DNA from: Paraspadella gotoi
Taxonomy: Eukaryota > Chaetognatha
Assembly (NCBI GenBank): GCA_051294375.1
Contig: CM119264.1
Span: 7,337,814-7,401,813 of the forward strand
Direction of reading: 5' to 3'
DNA: 64,000 bases
Positions within the stretch are counted from its first letter, which is position 1; each line of letters starts with the position of its first letter. This document shows, one piece after another, positions 43,176 through 58,039 of this stretch. Below the pieces are notes generated by a model. That model searched no databases, was not told the DNA's origin, and saw only the letters and a program-made list of their open reading frames with translations. The translations under genes and the position numbers were made by a program.

Positions 43176-43290
43176 TATGCACAAATTTTAAACCATTCTG
43201 TCAACCGCTGATGAAGACTTGTAAAACAAGTCGAAACATGTCTGTTCAACTAAAATAAAATTCGTTGCAAACAAAAACTTTGTCAATTCT
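42785..43290 (+). mobile_element. Second hammerhead-bearing repeat
   Basis: Same order of parts as 40286-40842: GGCCAGCTCATTTTGAGCTC start, TTGTACATTGC, two CT tracts (43019-43034 and 43143-43172), a hammerhead, and the tail AAAATAAAATTCGTTGCAAA. No clear target-site duplication was found. Confidence 0.75.
43204..43247 (+). ncRNA. Hammerhead ribozyme motif
   Basis: CTGATGA at 43208-43214, a six-pair stem II GACTTG/CAAGTC, and GAAACATGTC at 43233-43242. Stem I is weaker than in the other two copies. Confidence 0.8.
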
Positions 43291-45239
43291 CTAAGTTAAA
43301 TTTAAAAAAAAGCATAATAATTCTTAATATTTCCTCTTGATTAATGAAATTATAGGATAGAAAAGCGGAATGTCTTACGATCTTTTCAATAATTGTAAAT
43401 TTTTTAATAGTAATAAAAGTTGTAGGAATGGTAGCTTTCTTAAAGGCTTGGTTGTAAAAGCATATCTCTAAACATTTTGAGAAGGTTATGGTTGTTAAAG
43501 GTAAAGTATTTAATAGATTATATTCTTTTATTATTTTTTTATAAATATATTAATTTTTATATTATTATTGTTATATTCATATGTCCAAACGGTTTTTTAA
43601 ATTTAGTTCCAAAAAGATCGACCTCCCTGTATATATATGAAATTGGTACAACCAATATATTTAAACTTAGAAGGCTACAACTATTTTAAGTTAAATTGCA
43701 ATAAATTTATTTCAAAATGACGTGAATTTTTAAGAATATCCTCGAAAAAATTACAGTAAAAGATTTAGTCATAAGAATAAATAAGTTTGAGCAAACAATG
43801 TCGGATCTGCCCACGATCATTATTGGTAATTAAATAATAATTAAATAATTCAAGTTAATTAATTAATTAGTCAATTAATAAATTAACTTTATCCAATATC
43901 TTTGTTTTGATAGATTGACTGATTAATTAATAATTGATTAATTAATTGATTAATTATTTAATTTATACATCTTGCATTTACATTTAATATAAAAAGAAAA
44001 AGAAGCATAATCAATTAGTGAAACAGGTTTTTGGTTTTTTCCATTTAAACTCATTTCCACTCAAACGATTCCATCGAAACTTGATTTCCAGCTTAATCAC
44101 ACACTTTCTTACCCACATACAAAACTTTAAGTCAATTGCCCCATTCACACATGAGTAATTGGGGTTCAAATAATGAAATATATATATTTTTTCCATTTAA
44201 ACTAATTTCATTTCAGACGATTCCATCGAAACTTCATATCCAGCTCAATAACACCCTTCCCTACCCACACACAAAATTTCATTCCAATCCATCCATGCAA
44301 TCATGAGTAATTGGTGTTTTTTGCTAAGGTGGGACGGACGGACATAGTTTTTTTGCATAATTTATCATAGTTTGATGTTCAGACTTGATATAAGTGAATG
44401 CCCGACAAGATTGAGGGGGCGGACCGACGGACCGACAAAGTGAATTATAGAGTCGGGATCTGCTGATAAAAAGCGTTAAGCAGGGGCGAGAAGAGGAGCT
44501 TTCTCTTCCTTTTTAACCTCAGGGGCGGGGAGACTTTTCAGGTTAGGCGATATCAACGAACTCGTCACACGACCGTTTGACAAGAATACTAATTCAAAGT
44601 AAACCCGTTTCCTTCTTTAACCAGCTCGACTTTTAAAAGCTAATTGATTAATACGACTCGACCGTCTAATCACACTCTCGTTAATCGAGGAGTTTCATCT
44701 TTTTTTCCTCATTTCACTTCTTTTAATTTAAAACTTGTACTTTTTTCTTTCAATAAATTTAAGAAGGTAAGTGTACATTTTATTTACTCGTAAAAAACTT
44801 TTTTTTCTCTTTTTTTTTTTCCTTTATTCCTTTTTTCTTTCTTTCTAATCATTTCTTGCTTTTTCATACTAAACCATTTTACAATTAAATTTTTGATATA
44901 TGAAGTACCTATATGATGTACGAAGGAACTTTTTTCAGAGTAATTTAGAAATAGAATAAACATCATTAAATAAAATCTCCCGAAGTGGAGTATCAATTTA
45001 AAATCGTTTTTAAACGAAAGAGGTGAAACCAAAAAAAAAAAAAAGCTGCTAATGGCAATAACGCTTATTTTGGAGTCGAGTGCTGAGTAAGTATATTTAC
45101 ATTTTATTTTCTAGGCAGGCAAATGATGTTTTCATTGTTTAAAGGACAATATGTGAGATAAGTTAGGGACTCAATATGTGATGGACATACTTTCTATGAA
45201 ATCTTAGGATCGGATTATCTTGAGGTTACGCTGACAACA

Positions 45240-47810
45240 ATGGAATCAGAAAAAGAGAAAGGTAAACCAAATTGGGGGGGAAAAAGCAAATAAAAAGGCA
45301 AAGAACCAACAGATGACCAAGGACAATGGGGTTGCAATTTCTGTAGATGGTCATGATCTGGAAAGTTTATATACTATCGACGTTGATCTCAAACATGAAG
45401 CCAACGAACCATAACAACAATAATAGAAGAAAAGGGTTATCAGTGCCGCGAATACGCTGTCTCTTTCATCCAACCACTCGATTTAAAGCCCGAGATAAAT
45501 TTATTTAACTTTATAACCCTAAATTTTGTTCATCGCAATTTCATTTTTTCCATAACAGACGTACAGTAATTTGATTTTCTGTTAGTAATGGGTTTTAACG
45601 GTTGTTTAAATTAATAATCACTAAAACAAAGGACTTTTTTTTTCGCCTGATTATTCAAGCAATCGAACAGTCTTCTCTCTCACTCCGCCTGTTCAACACT
45701 TAGTTTTCCACGTCTCACAGAATGGCATGCGGCCTTCTGCCTGTTCGACATCAATGGCGACGGAAAGATTTCCATGGAGGAACTTTCGATAGGAATGAGA
45801 AAACTGGGCCACTTCCCTTCTCAGCGCGAGGTGGAGACGATGCTGGCCGAAAACGATTTGGACGGTCAGAGTGGCGGAAGGGGGGCGGAGTGTGATTGGG
45901 TGGAACTGGTGGCCTTGATAGTGAGGGGCTGAGATTGCTGGGTGGAGAATTGTATATAAGTATCTAAAGTAGAATAGCGTCGAATTTTTTTTTTACTAAG
46001 ATACTCTTTTCTTTTTATTTCGTATTTTATATTTTTTTTTCAATTCAGTTAATGAATTGAAATTGAAATCATTGCCTAAATAAAGTAAAATGAATAGATA
46101 ATATATTGGTTTCTAAAAAGCTGAATTGAAATTGAAATCATTGCTTAAATAAAGGAAAATGAATAGATAATATGTTGGTTTCTAAAAGGCTGAATTGAAA
46201 TTGAAATCGTTGCCTAAATAAAGGAAAATGAATAGATAATATATTGGTTTCTAAAAAGCTGAATTCTAAAGGCTAATTGAATTTGAAATCATGACTAAAT
46301 AAAGTAAAATGAATAGATAATATATTGGTTTCTAAAAGGCTCACTGTTTCGTGACAACAAACAAATAACTCAAAAGTACAGTCTTCATCCTAGAAGGCAC
46401 GAGTAAAAAAAATAAGGATATTAAACCAATAGCCATCCCAGGGATTTTTCTAAATGATGGTCCATTAAAAAAAAAGTTAAATTCAGGTGACGGAAATTTG
46501 GACTTTAATGAGTTTATGAAATCATTGCTTAAATAAAGTAAAATGAATAGATAATATTATTGGTTTCTAAAAGGCTGAATTGAAATTGAAATCATTGCTT
46601 AAATAAAGTAAAATGAATAGATAATATATTGGTTTCTAAAAGGCTGAATTAAAATTGAAATCATTGCCTAAATAAAGTAAAATGAATAGATAATATTTGG
46701 GTTTCTAAAAGGATGAATTGAAATGGAAATCATTGCCTAAATAAAGTAAAATGAATAGATAATATTTGGGTTTCTAAAAGGCTGAATTGAAATTGAAATC
46801 ATTGACTAAATAAAGTAAAATGAATAGATATATATGTTGTTTCTAAAAGGCTGAATTTGAAATTGAAATCATTGCCTAAATAAGTAAAATGAATAGATAA
46901 TATATTGGTTTCTAAAAGGCTGAATTGAAATTGAAATCATTGCTAAAAAGTAAAATGAATAGATAATATATTGGTTTCTAAAAGGCTGAATTGAAATTGA
47001 AATCATTGCTTAAATAAAGTAAAATGAATAGATAATATATTAGTTTTCTAAAAGGCTGAATTGAAATTGAAATCATTGACTAAATAAAGTAAAATGAATA
47101 GATAATATATTGGTTCTAACGTGACAACAAACAAATAACTCAAAAAAAATTTAAATTCAGGTGACGGAAATTTGGACTTTAATGAGTTCATGTATTTGAT
47201 GGATTCCTCCGACAATCCGGGTGAGGACGACCGCGACGAAGCCAGGGCCCTCTACCTCGCCTTCAGGGTGGGTCCTTTAACGAAACCAATTGCTTTTGAA
47301 GGAACTCAAAACCTCCACTATCCCTCGGACGCAGATGTTCGACAAGTCCGGATCCGGATTCATCTCGGCCACGGATATTCAAGCCTTATTCGAACGGATC
47401 GGTATCGAAGTTACCATTTATGAAGGTGAGGCACGATTTTACCCATGGCATCCGTTGGCTACTCCAGCACAAACATGTCGATTGGCCGTTCAATCATGCT
47501 CCAAAAATATATATTTAAATTAAACGAGATAATGGTTTAGAAAAGTATTATTTTTTAAAAACATACATCCACATTAAGTCTGTTAAACTTATCTTCCAAT
47601 TAAAGTTGACCAAATGATGGACGAAGTCGATCTGGATGGCGATGGAAGAATCGATTTTGAAGGTCAGTATTTATTTAAAACCCGATTATATGTTGTACAA
47701 AACATATATGCTGTACAAACCAGCGTCAAACTGTTATGTATGAAATATAAAAAATATTTTCAACAGAATTTCGCGTCTACCTGGAGAGCAACGATTACAA
47801 CATTTTGTAA
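45240..47810 (+). CDS. Calmodulin-like four-EF-hand protein (spliced)
   Basis: Exons 45240-45261, 45721-45864, 47161-47267, 47335-47425, 47606-47662 and 47767-47810 keep phase and give about 154 residues, calmodulin length. Loops in order are DINGDGKISMEE, DLDGDGNLDFNE, DKSGSGFISATD and DLDGDGRIDFEE. Loops 1, 2 and 4 have canonical ligands at positions 1, 3, 5 and 12. Loop 3 has Ser at 5 and Asp instead of Glu at 12, so it should bind calcium weakly or prefer magnesium. The first exon (MESEKEK) is short and chosen because its phase fits; an alternative upstream exon is possible. The product ends YNIL. It is more divergent than true calmodulin, so calmodulin-like or troponin-C-like sensor is the safe call. 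A large intron holds a satellite. AATAAA lies at 48156. Confidence 0.85.
46050..47125. repeat. About 65-bp satellite in the EF-hand gene intron
   Basis: Fifteen or so units built on TGAATTGAAATTGAAATCAT followed by TGCTTAAATAAAGTAAAATG and AATAGATAATATATTGGTTT. The array includes at 46485-46520 a copy of the splice acceptor and first bases of the next coding exon (GTGACGGAAATTTGGACTTT), after which it returns to the satellite. Confidence 0.92.
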
Positions 47811-48246
47811 TGAAGCATTACATTTTTTGTATACATGTTATTTTCTCAAACTAAGTAAGGGTTACTAGTTACTAGTTTTTTTATAGTTTTTTAATAGTTC
47901 TGATAATTTTCGATTACATATCCGTCATTAGAAGCAATCCAATTCGACCTCACTCTTTATTTAAACGAAATAGTTGTCTGGTGTGCTGAGAGCATATCTT
48001 TAATTTCTAATAGATTAAGTAATTAAAGACCTTGGAATAAGCAGACATCTTTTATCATTTACCTTTAATTTTTAGTAAAGCAGAAGTGAATTGACAAATT
48101 GTTGGCAGTATTGATAACCAATTAGTAGAGGTTGCGCCAGCTTAAAGCTAAGAGGAATAAAAAATTTTAATGCATTTCTATGAAAAAGTAAAAAATTTAA
48201 TCAAATAGTACTATATCTTTTGGTTCTTGAAACGCCTTATATTACT
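47811..48246. other. 3' flank of the EF-hand gene
   Basis: AT-rich; contains the AATAAA at 48156-48161. No other feature seen. Confidence 0.5.
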
Positions 48247-48649
48247 GTAGTCGGGCATTGCCTAGGTTCACCCCGCTATAAGCATGACACCTTCAGTCCT
48301 GACCCGGTGGCTCATTGAGTAAAGCCATCAGCTCATGACCACTAGGTACCGGTTCAATACCAACCTGGTACCTACCCTGCGGGGAAGCTGAGGACGGCCG
48401 TAAGCCGCCTTGGGGGCGTGGCAACCCCTCAAGCCTGGTTCCAAGCCCAGGACCCGTTCCATGGCTACTAAGGGGGTTATAGAAGTTACGGATAGTCATC
48501 TTCAGCCCACTTAGCGCCTTATCCACACTGGTGAGCCCATCCTGTCGAGCGTATTCCAACCTTCTGATTCCAGGTCCATGGACGTGCTGAAGATTGCTCC
48601 CCTCCCTCCACTGGAAGCAGTGCAGGGTGGGTGACAATCTGGGGGGCAT
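48247..48649 (+). mobile_element. tRNA-derived SINE-like unit 1
   Basis: Starts GTAGTCGGGCATTGCCTAGG. About 60 bases in, it shows a Pol III A-box-like TGGCTCATTGAG and, 45 bases later, a B box GGTTCAATACC, the spacing of a tRNA promoter. A GC-rich tRNA-unrelated body follows (about 250 bp). It abuts a second copy. Confidence 0.75.
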
Positions 48650-48950
48650 GTAGTCGGGCATTGCCTAGGTTCACCCCGCCTATAAGCATGACACCTTCAG
48701 TCCTGACCCGGTGGCTATTGAGTAAAGCCATCAGCTATGACCACTAGGTACCGGGTTCAATCCCAACCTGGTACCTACCCTGCGGGAAGCGTGAGGATGG
48801 CCGTAAGCCGCCTTGGGGCGTGGCAACCCCTCAAGCCTGGTTCCAAGCCCAGGACCCGTTCCATGGCTACTAAAGGGGTTATAGAAGTTACGGATACTAA
48901 AGGGGGTTATAGAAGTTACGGATAGTCATCTTCAGCCCACTTACGCCTTA
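48650..48950 (+). mobile_element. tRNA-derived SINE-like unit 2
   Basis: A second, direct copy of the same unit with B box GGTTCAATCCC, shorter at its 3' end, and with an internal duplication of the block ACTAAAGGGGGTTATAGAAG near 48868-48918. The two units share the same start sequence, so they look like a tandem dimer. Confidence 0.75.
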
Positions 48951-50120
48951 TTCCCAAAGAGAAAAAAAAATGTTTCTTTTTATACTATTGCTGTAACAAT
49001 CGGGAACTCGTGTTGAAAATAGAATTTAAAATTGACCAGGAATAAGTTTCTATACACTCGATCGTTGTTTACTAGGACATATTTTTTTAGCTATTCATTT
49101 CTTCTAACAAATAGCAATTAAACGGAATTTTGATGCTGTGCATGTCATAAATACACGCCGTGTATTACACGGGCTAAGAAAGTTAATGTAGTCATGTCAT
49201 GTCACGTCATGTCTTGTCATGTCACGAGACATACACGTGATAAGGCAGTCACTGTGGCGCAACACATTTGAACTACCGTTCTTGTTTTTATCAATCTTAA
49301 TAAAACTCTTAATAAAACTCTTAATAAAACTAGATAACGGGCAATCATCAATTCACATTGATAGGCAATCTAAAAATCATTTCTACAAGACATAAGAAAT
49401 GAAAAATACGAGATCGAATCGTCTCCTATTTTTTCTATTTTTATTTCTTTGCTTCTTTTTCTTTCATTATCGACGAAACGCATTCATCCCCCTGGGGCGA
49501 TTCGATTCGTTTTAATCTCCACAACAAAAGATAATTTTTTTCGATCGGTCGTTCGCTATCATTTTTAATTTAATTTCGTTCTCTTTGTTACTGGATGTGA
49601 AAACGGTTAAAGTTATCGAAACTCGCCCGTTATTTATAATCATTATTAAGTGTCAATTATTTGGCGTTTTAGTTGCTAGCTCTCAGCAAACAAAGTGATT
49701 TTGTTCGGTCGTGGTTGGGATGCGAGACGTTGAAAGGCTTTATTTTCCAGTTCCACGAAACTCAAAAAAATAAACAGACGAGAATTATTTTTTTAATTTT
49801 TAAGATTTCAACTTAATTCAATAACTCGCATCTTATTTATTTCTTCGTTTAAATGGTTCGTTAACTCGAGTTTCAACTCATGTCGCCCACGCCGTTGAGT
49901 TCTACGATCGGTACTAAAACAAAACTTTAATTGATGCGCGAAAAAAAAAAAAAGAAAAAACTAAACTAATTTAAAACTCGTTTTCATTTTTATTATTTTC
50001 TAAAACAGTTCACTTTTCCAATAAAAGGTTTGGATATTTTTAGGAGGCTGCTATTTTTGAAATATTATTATTTTAAATGTGAAATTTTTGAAAATTCTTA
50101 AAACAGCGCTGGAAACCAAC
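48951..50120. other. Upstream region of the SLC1-like gene
   Basis: AT-rich. Holds GTCAT-type repeats at about 49190-49230 and three copies of CTTAATAAAA at 49296-49330. The SLC1 promoter and any 5' UTR exon should be here; a possible acceptor CTTAAAACAG lies about 14 bases before the start codon. Confidence 0.45.
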
Positions 50121-54208
<4,088 letters not shown>

Positions 54209-54785
54209 ATTTTGAGACATGGCACGACATGGCACAAAGGATAGCCTCCGAGTGTAGGATTTTTGACGTGTATCACTTGTTATGATGACTTTTTTTAAAA
54301 TTCCGCTTAAATCTAACTGTAATCTTTGCGAATTGCAATTTATTCCTTGCGACTTTAATTAAAAACTAGAAATTTTGGTCGATGATTTGCCGGAATGTGG
54401 ATACATGTTATTAAGCCATGTTATTAATATGTTGTTAAGCCATGTTATTAACATGTTTTTAAGCCAAAGCTGAAACAATCCGTTTTGACCTTAAATTTTC
54501 GTTTTGGTTTGTTTAACTGTTTTTGAATTCTAAATGCTTGTTAAATCCACTGCAAAATATTATCAGGGTTTCTCATTAGATTTAGTATATTTAAATAAAA
54601 TTAGTTTATTGCTTAAATACCATTTTGTATTTCTCAGAAGGCAATGATTGATATATCAGTAACAGATGAACACCAGAAAATCGTTTTAATTTCATTCGAT
54701 CTTCATATCCTTTTCGCTTTTATTTTCTCGTTCCTTCCACTTCTTCAGGTTCAAACTTTATTCCCCCTCTTCCAATTTTTTATCT

Positions 54786-55219
54786 TCTTCTTCTTCTTTT
54801 TCCTCGTCTTCTTCTTCTTCCTCGTCTTCTTCAACTTCCTCGTCTTTTTCTTCTTCCTCGTCTTCTTCTACTTCTACTTCCTCTTCTTCTTCTTCCTCGT
54901 CTTCTTATTCTTCCTCGTCTTCTTCTACTTCTACTTCCTCTTCTTCTTCTTCCTCTTCTTCTTCCTCCTCGTCTTCTTCTACTTCCTCTTCTTCTACTTC
55001 TTCTTCCTCATCTTCTTCCTCATCTTCTTCCTCGTCTTCTTCTTCCTCGTCTTCTTCTTCTTCCTCGTCTTCTTCTACTTCCTCTTCCGCTCCCATTTGC
55101 ACCCGATTTTCGCACATAATTTCTTCGGGTTCAAAGTTTAAGCTTCTTTTCCATTAAAAGGCGAAAAATTTGCCGAGTTTGTTGCGCCATAAATTCGCAG
55201 CGATTATGGGATAGAAAAA

Positions 55220-55302
<83 letters not shown>
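54786..55302. repeat. (CTT)n and (AAAG)n microsatellites
   Basis: An interrupted CTT/CTC trinucleotide block at 54786-55085 and an AAAG block at 55216-55302, downstream of the SLC1 gene. Glu-rich and Phe-rich open frames over them are repeat translations. Confidence 0.92.
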
Positions 55303-55689
55303 CTAAATAGAAAGCTTACATTCCCGAAATTTCCATTCAATTGACCTTCATGGTTTGATACCATTTATCCGATTTGTCTTATCCATTTGTTCTCAGCTCT
55401 GTATCTTTGTTCCATACATTTAACTCCTGTATTCCTTACTATTCCAAAATTCCCTTCTTTTTCCGTCCCTTCTCTCATCGTCGTTCATCTCTGACGATTC
55501 TAGTGAATCAACATTCATTCCGTCTTTTTGCTTTAAATTCATCTTCTACTCCATATTCATTGTTTTCTCTTTCGTCTTCTCATTCGTTTCTCTCCTTCTT
55601 TTTTTTTCTGCTTCGTCTCTTTAACTTCGTCCGGACAGTTTTTATTGCGATAAATTGCAAAGAATTTTATGTAGGAATTTCCCGAATAC

Positions 55690-55756
55690 ATTAGCGGGTT
55701 CGACGACGCGAGCGACAGCGGCGGGTGCGGCTGCGACGACCGCAGCGGCGGCGGGT

Positions 55757-55799
<43 letters not shown>

Positions 55800-55820
55800 T
55801 GGCGGCGGCGGCGGCGTTTT
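55690..55820. repeat. GC-rich (GCG)n tract
   Basis: A (GCG/GCGGCG)n trinucleotide tract with a GACGACC interruption, open as poly-Ala on both strands. It could be part of a CpG-rich promoter or an exon; neither is demonstrable. Confidence 0.85.
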
Positions 55821-56502
55821 TGAAATCAAGAGGTCGAAGAAATGGTTTATTCACCCTCTTCTTCCTTTCATTTTTTCGCATATATTTGCTATTCCATTTT
55901 TTTTTACGAGGCAGACGACCCGAGCGAGAGATAAGAAATCATGATTTCCCTACAATCGCGAAATTGTGGAGTTTTAAAATGACGAAATATCCGATTGTCT
56001 TTTCTTTTTTCGAAAGTTGAAAATCCTTTTGATGTTTGTTGATTCGATTTATTTCATTTTCTCGTTTTTCACTTTTCTTTCGTCTCTTGGGTTAATGCCT
56101 CTACATTTTTACGAGTTACAAAAGGCGAAATTTTTTAAAAAACTTTACATTTGAATAATATCCCTACAGCTTGAACGATGATGTCTGTCATAATATTGTC
56201 ACACGACTAAAAACATTGTTTGAGCCAGAGTAATGTGTCGACAAAAAAACCAAGATTTCGAAAAAACAAACAGAGGAACGATTTGAAAATTGAAAGGAAA
56301 GAAATTTGAAAAATGGATTAATGTCATTCGTTGATATCAGCAATGGGAACTTTTTGTGATTTCATAGTGTATGCATAGTTTTAAAAATACAAAAAAATAT
56401 ATTTGTAAATATTGGGTCATTAAAACAAATTGATTCATTCTAAAAGTTTTTGAACAAAACTAAATAGCGTCTGGAAGATCAAATTTCGTTTTGCTTTGCA
56501 TG

Positions 56503-56860
56503 NNNNNNNNNNNNNNNNNNNNNNNNNNNNNNNNNNNNNNNNNNNNNNNNNNNNNNNNNNNNNNNNNNNNNNNNNNNNNNNNNNNNNNNNNNNNNNNNNN
56601 NNNNNNNNNNNNNNNNNNNNNNNNNNNNNNNNNNNNNNNNNNNNNNNNNNNNNNNNNNNNNNNNNNNNNNNNNNNNNNNNNNNNNNNNNNNNNNNNNNNN
56701 NNNNNNNNNNNNNNNNNNNNNNNNNNNNNNNNNNNNNNNNNNNNNNNNNNNNNNNNNNNNNNNNNNNNNNNNNNNNNNNNNNNNNNNNNNNNNNNNNNNN
56801 NNNNNNNNNNNNNNNNNNNNNNNNNNNNNNNNNNNNNNNNNNNNNNNNNNNNNNNNNNNN
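56503..56860. other. Assembly gap (358 N)
   Basis: Run of Ns; the flanks are AT-rich on the left and CT-rich on the right. Confidence 0.98.
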
Positions 56861-56989
56861 CTCTCCCTTTTTTCAAATATTGTTTTCTGTTGTATTTATT
56901 TCATTATATCTCAAATACCTTTTTTAATCCACTTTTTTACTTAGATTCTCTCTTTATTTTTTTTTTCCTTCTTTCCTTGTCTCTGACCG

Positions 56990-57125
56990 GACCCTTCCTT
57001 TTCCCCCTATCACGTGACGGGGCGCGGCGCGTCGTGCGTCGCATAGCAACGCGCGCGAATCCGACGCACCCGTCGTCGTCATGGAAACTAAGTTGGGACG
57101 CGAGCGACGAAAGACGCCCTCTCTT
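56990..57125. promoter_or_regulatory. CpG-rich block with E-box and X-box-like sites
   Basis: CG-dense DNA holding TCACGTGA (57010-57017), a CATAGCAAC half-site, and GTCGTCATGGAAAC at 57075-57088, which fits the RFX X-box pattern RYYRYY-N2-RRNRAC. A related but noisy copy lies at 61215-61310. It looks like a promoter for a gene whose exons are hidden by gaps; this is inference. Confidence 0.35.
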
Positions 57126-57352
57126 CCGTTTTTTTTTAGTCTTCGTCGTTTTCGTCGTCGTCGTCGTCGCCATTGTTATTCGTGTCATTAACTGGTCAAG
57201 AATATTATTAGCGAAATGTAAAAAAAAACATTGAAAAAGAAGTAGGTTTTTGAATCGTCGCTTTCGTCTTCGTCTTCGTCGTCGTCGTCGTCGTTGTATT
57301 TTTCTCTTTTTATCCTTCCTCTCACTCTCTGTCTGTCTTTCTTTCTTTCCTT

Positions 57353-57564
57353 NNNNNNNNNNNNNNNNNNNNNNNNNNNNNNNNNNNNNNNNNNNNNNNN
57401 NNNNNNNNNNNNNNNNNNNNNNNNNNNNNNNNNNNNNNNNNNNNNNNNNNNNNNNNNNNNNNNNNNNNNNNNNNNNNNNNNNNNNNNNNNNNNNNNNNNN
57501 NNNNNNNNNNNNNNNNNNNNNNNNNNNNNNNNNNNNNNNNNNNNNNNNNNNNNNNNNNNNNNNN
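57353..57564. other. Assembly gap (212 N)
   Basis: Run of Ns flanked by CTTT tetranucleotides on both sides, so it probably hides a microsatellite. Confidence 0.98.
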
Positions 57565-57847
57565 TTCTTTTCTTTTCTTTCCTTCCTTCCTCCCTCGGCT
57601 CCCGACATCTCCGTCTGCATCTTCGTCCTCAGTCCCATCGTTGACATTTTTCTCCCAGATTTAATCGTCGTCGCGTAAACAACATCAACGAACAACATCA
57701 ACTACATCAACAACATCATCCTTCCGTCCGCGTAAATCATTCCGGCTCTCCGCAATCGTCATCGGCGTCTCTTCGCGTCAAGACTTCAATTGTCGCTTAA
57801 TATGCAAATTCGATGAGAACCGAAGTCGCGCGTCGTCCTGAGATTGA

Positions 57848-57857
57848 GTCACGTGAC
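57848..57857. promoter_or_regulatory. Palindromic E-box GTCACGTGAC
   Basis: A perfect ten-base palindrome that matches the extended M-box/CLEAR-type bHLH-zip site. It lies in the same region as the TCACGTGA at 57010. Confidence 0.35.
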
Positions 57858-58014
57858 TTGGCCGTCCTCAAGATTTGAAAAAAAAATCTAGCGTTCAGCA
57901 CTTTTTCCATTTTTTTTAGTATCTATACTCTTTTCTCTTTTTCTTATTCTGATCTTCTAATTTTTTTATACCTTATCTTAATCTCATTCTTATCTTAGTT
58001 ATTTATTTCGAGTA

Positions 58015-58039
58015 NNNNNNNNNNNNNNNNNNNNNNNNN
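58015..58039. other. Assembly gap (25 N)
   Basis: A 25-N spacer of the kind left where gap-extension ends were not joined. The sequence directly after it resembles 55666 onward. Confidence 0.95.

Larger units (their letters stand above)
41590..44466. mobile_element. 2.9-kb element with long inverted terminal repeats
   Basis: The left arm (about 41590-42346) and right arm (about 43774-44466) are inverted copies: CAGCAGATCCCGATTCTATA and GTTTGCTCAAACTTGTTTTT match in reverse at the other end. Arms carry palindromes such as CGGACCGTCGGTCCG, GTCC tetranucleotide runs and TAATTAAT-rich inner parts. The interior holds a GC-rich coding fragment and a hammerhead repeat. No transposase was recognised, so the element is either non-autonomous or a fold-back structure. 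Confidence 0.7.

Noticed and set aside
48305-48360. Functional tRNA gene
   Set aside because: A and B boxes are present, but no cloverleaf acceptor stem was found and the unit is repeated with a long tail, so it is a SINE-like element.
54644-55141. 165-codon Phe-rich frame and its Glu-rich antisense
   Set aside because: Both are readings of an interrupted (CTT)n microsatellite.
55557-56020. Poly-Ala and Pro-rich frames over the GCG tract
   Set aside because: Trinucleotide repeat open in several frames, without start, splice or homology support.
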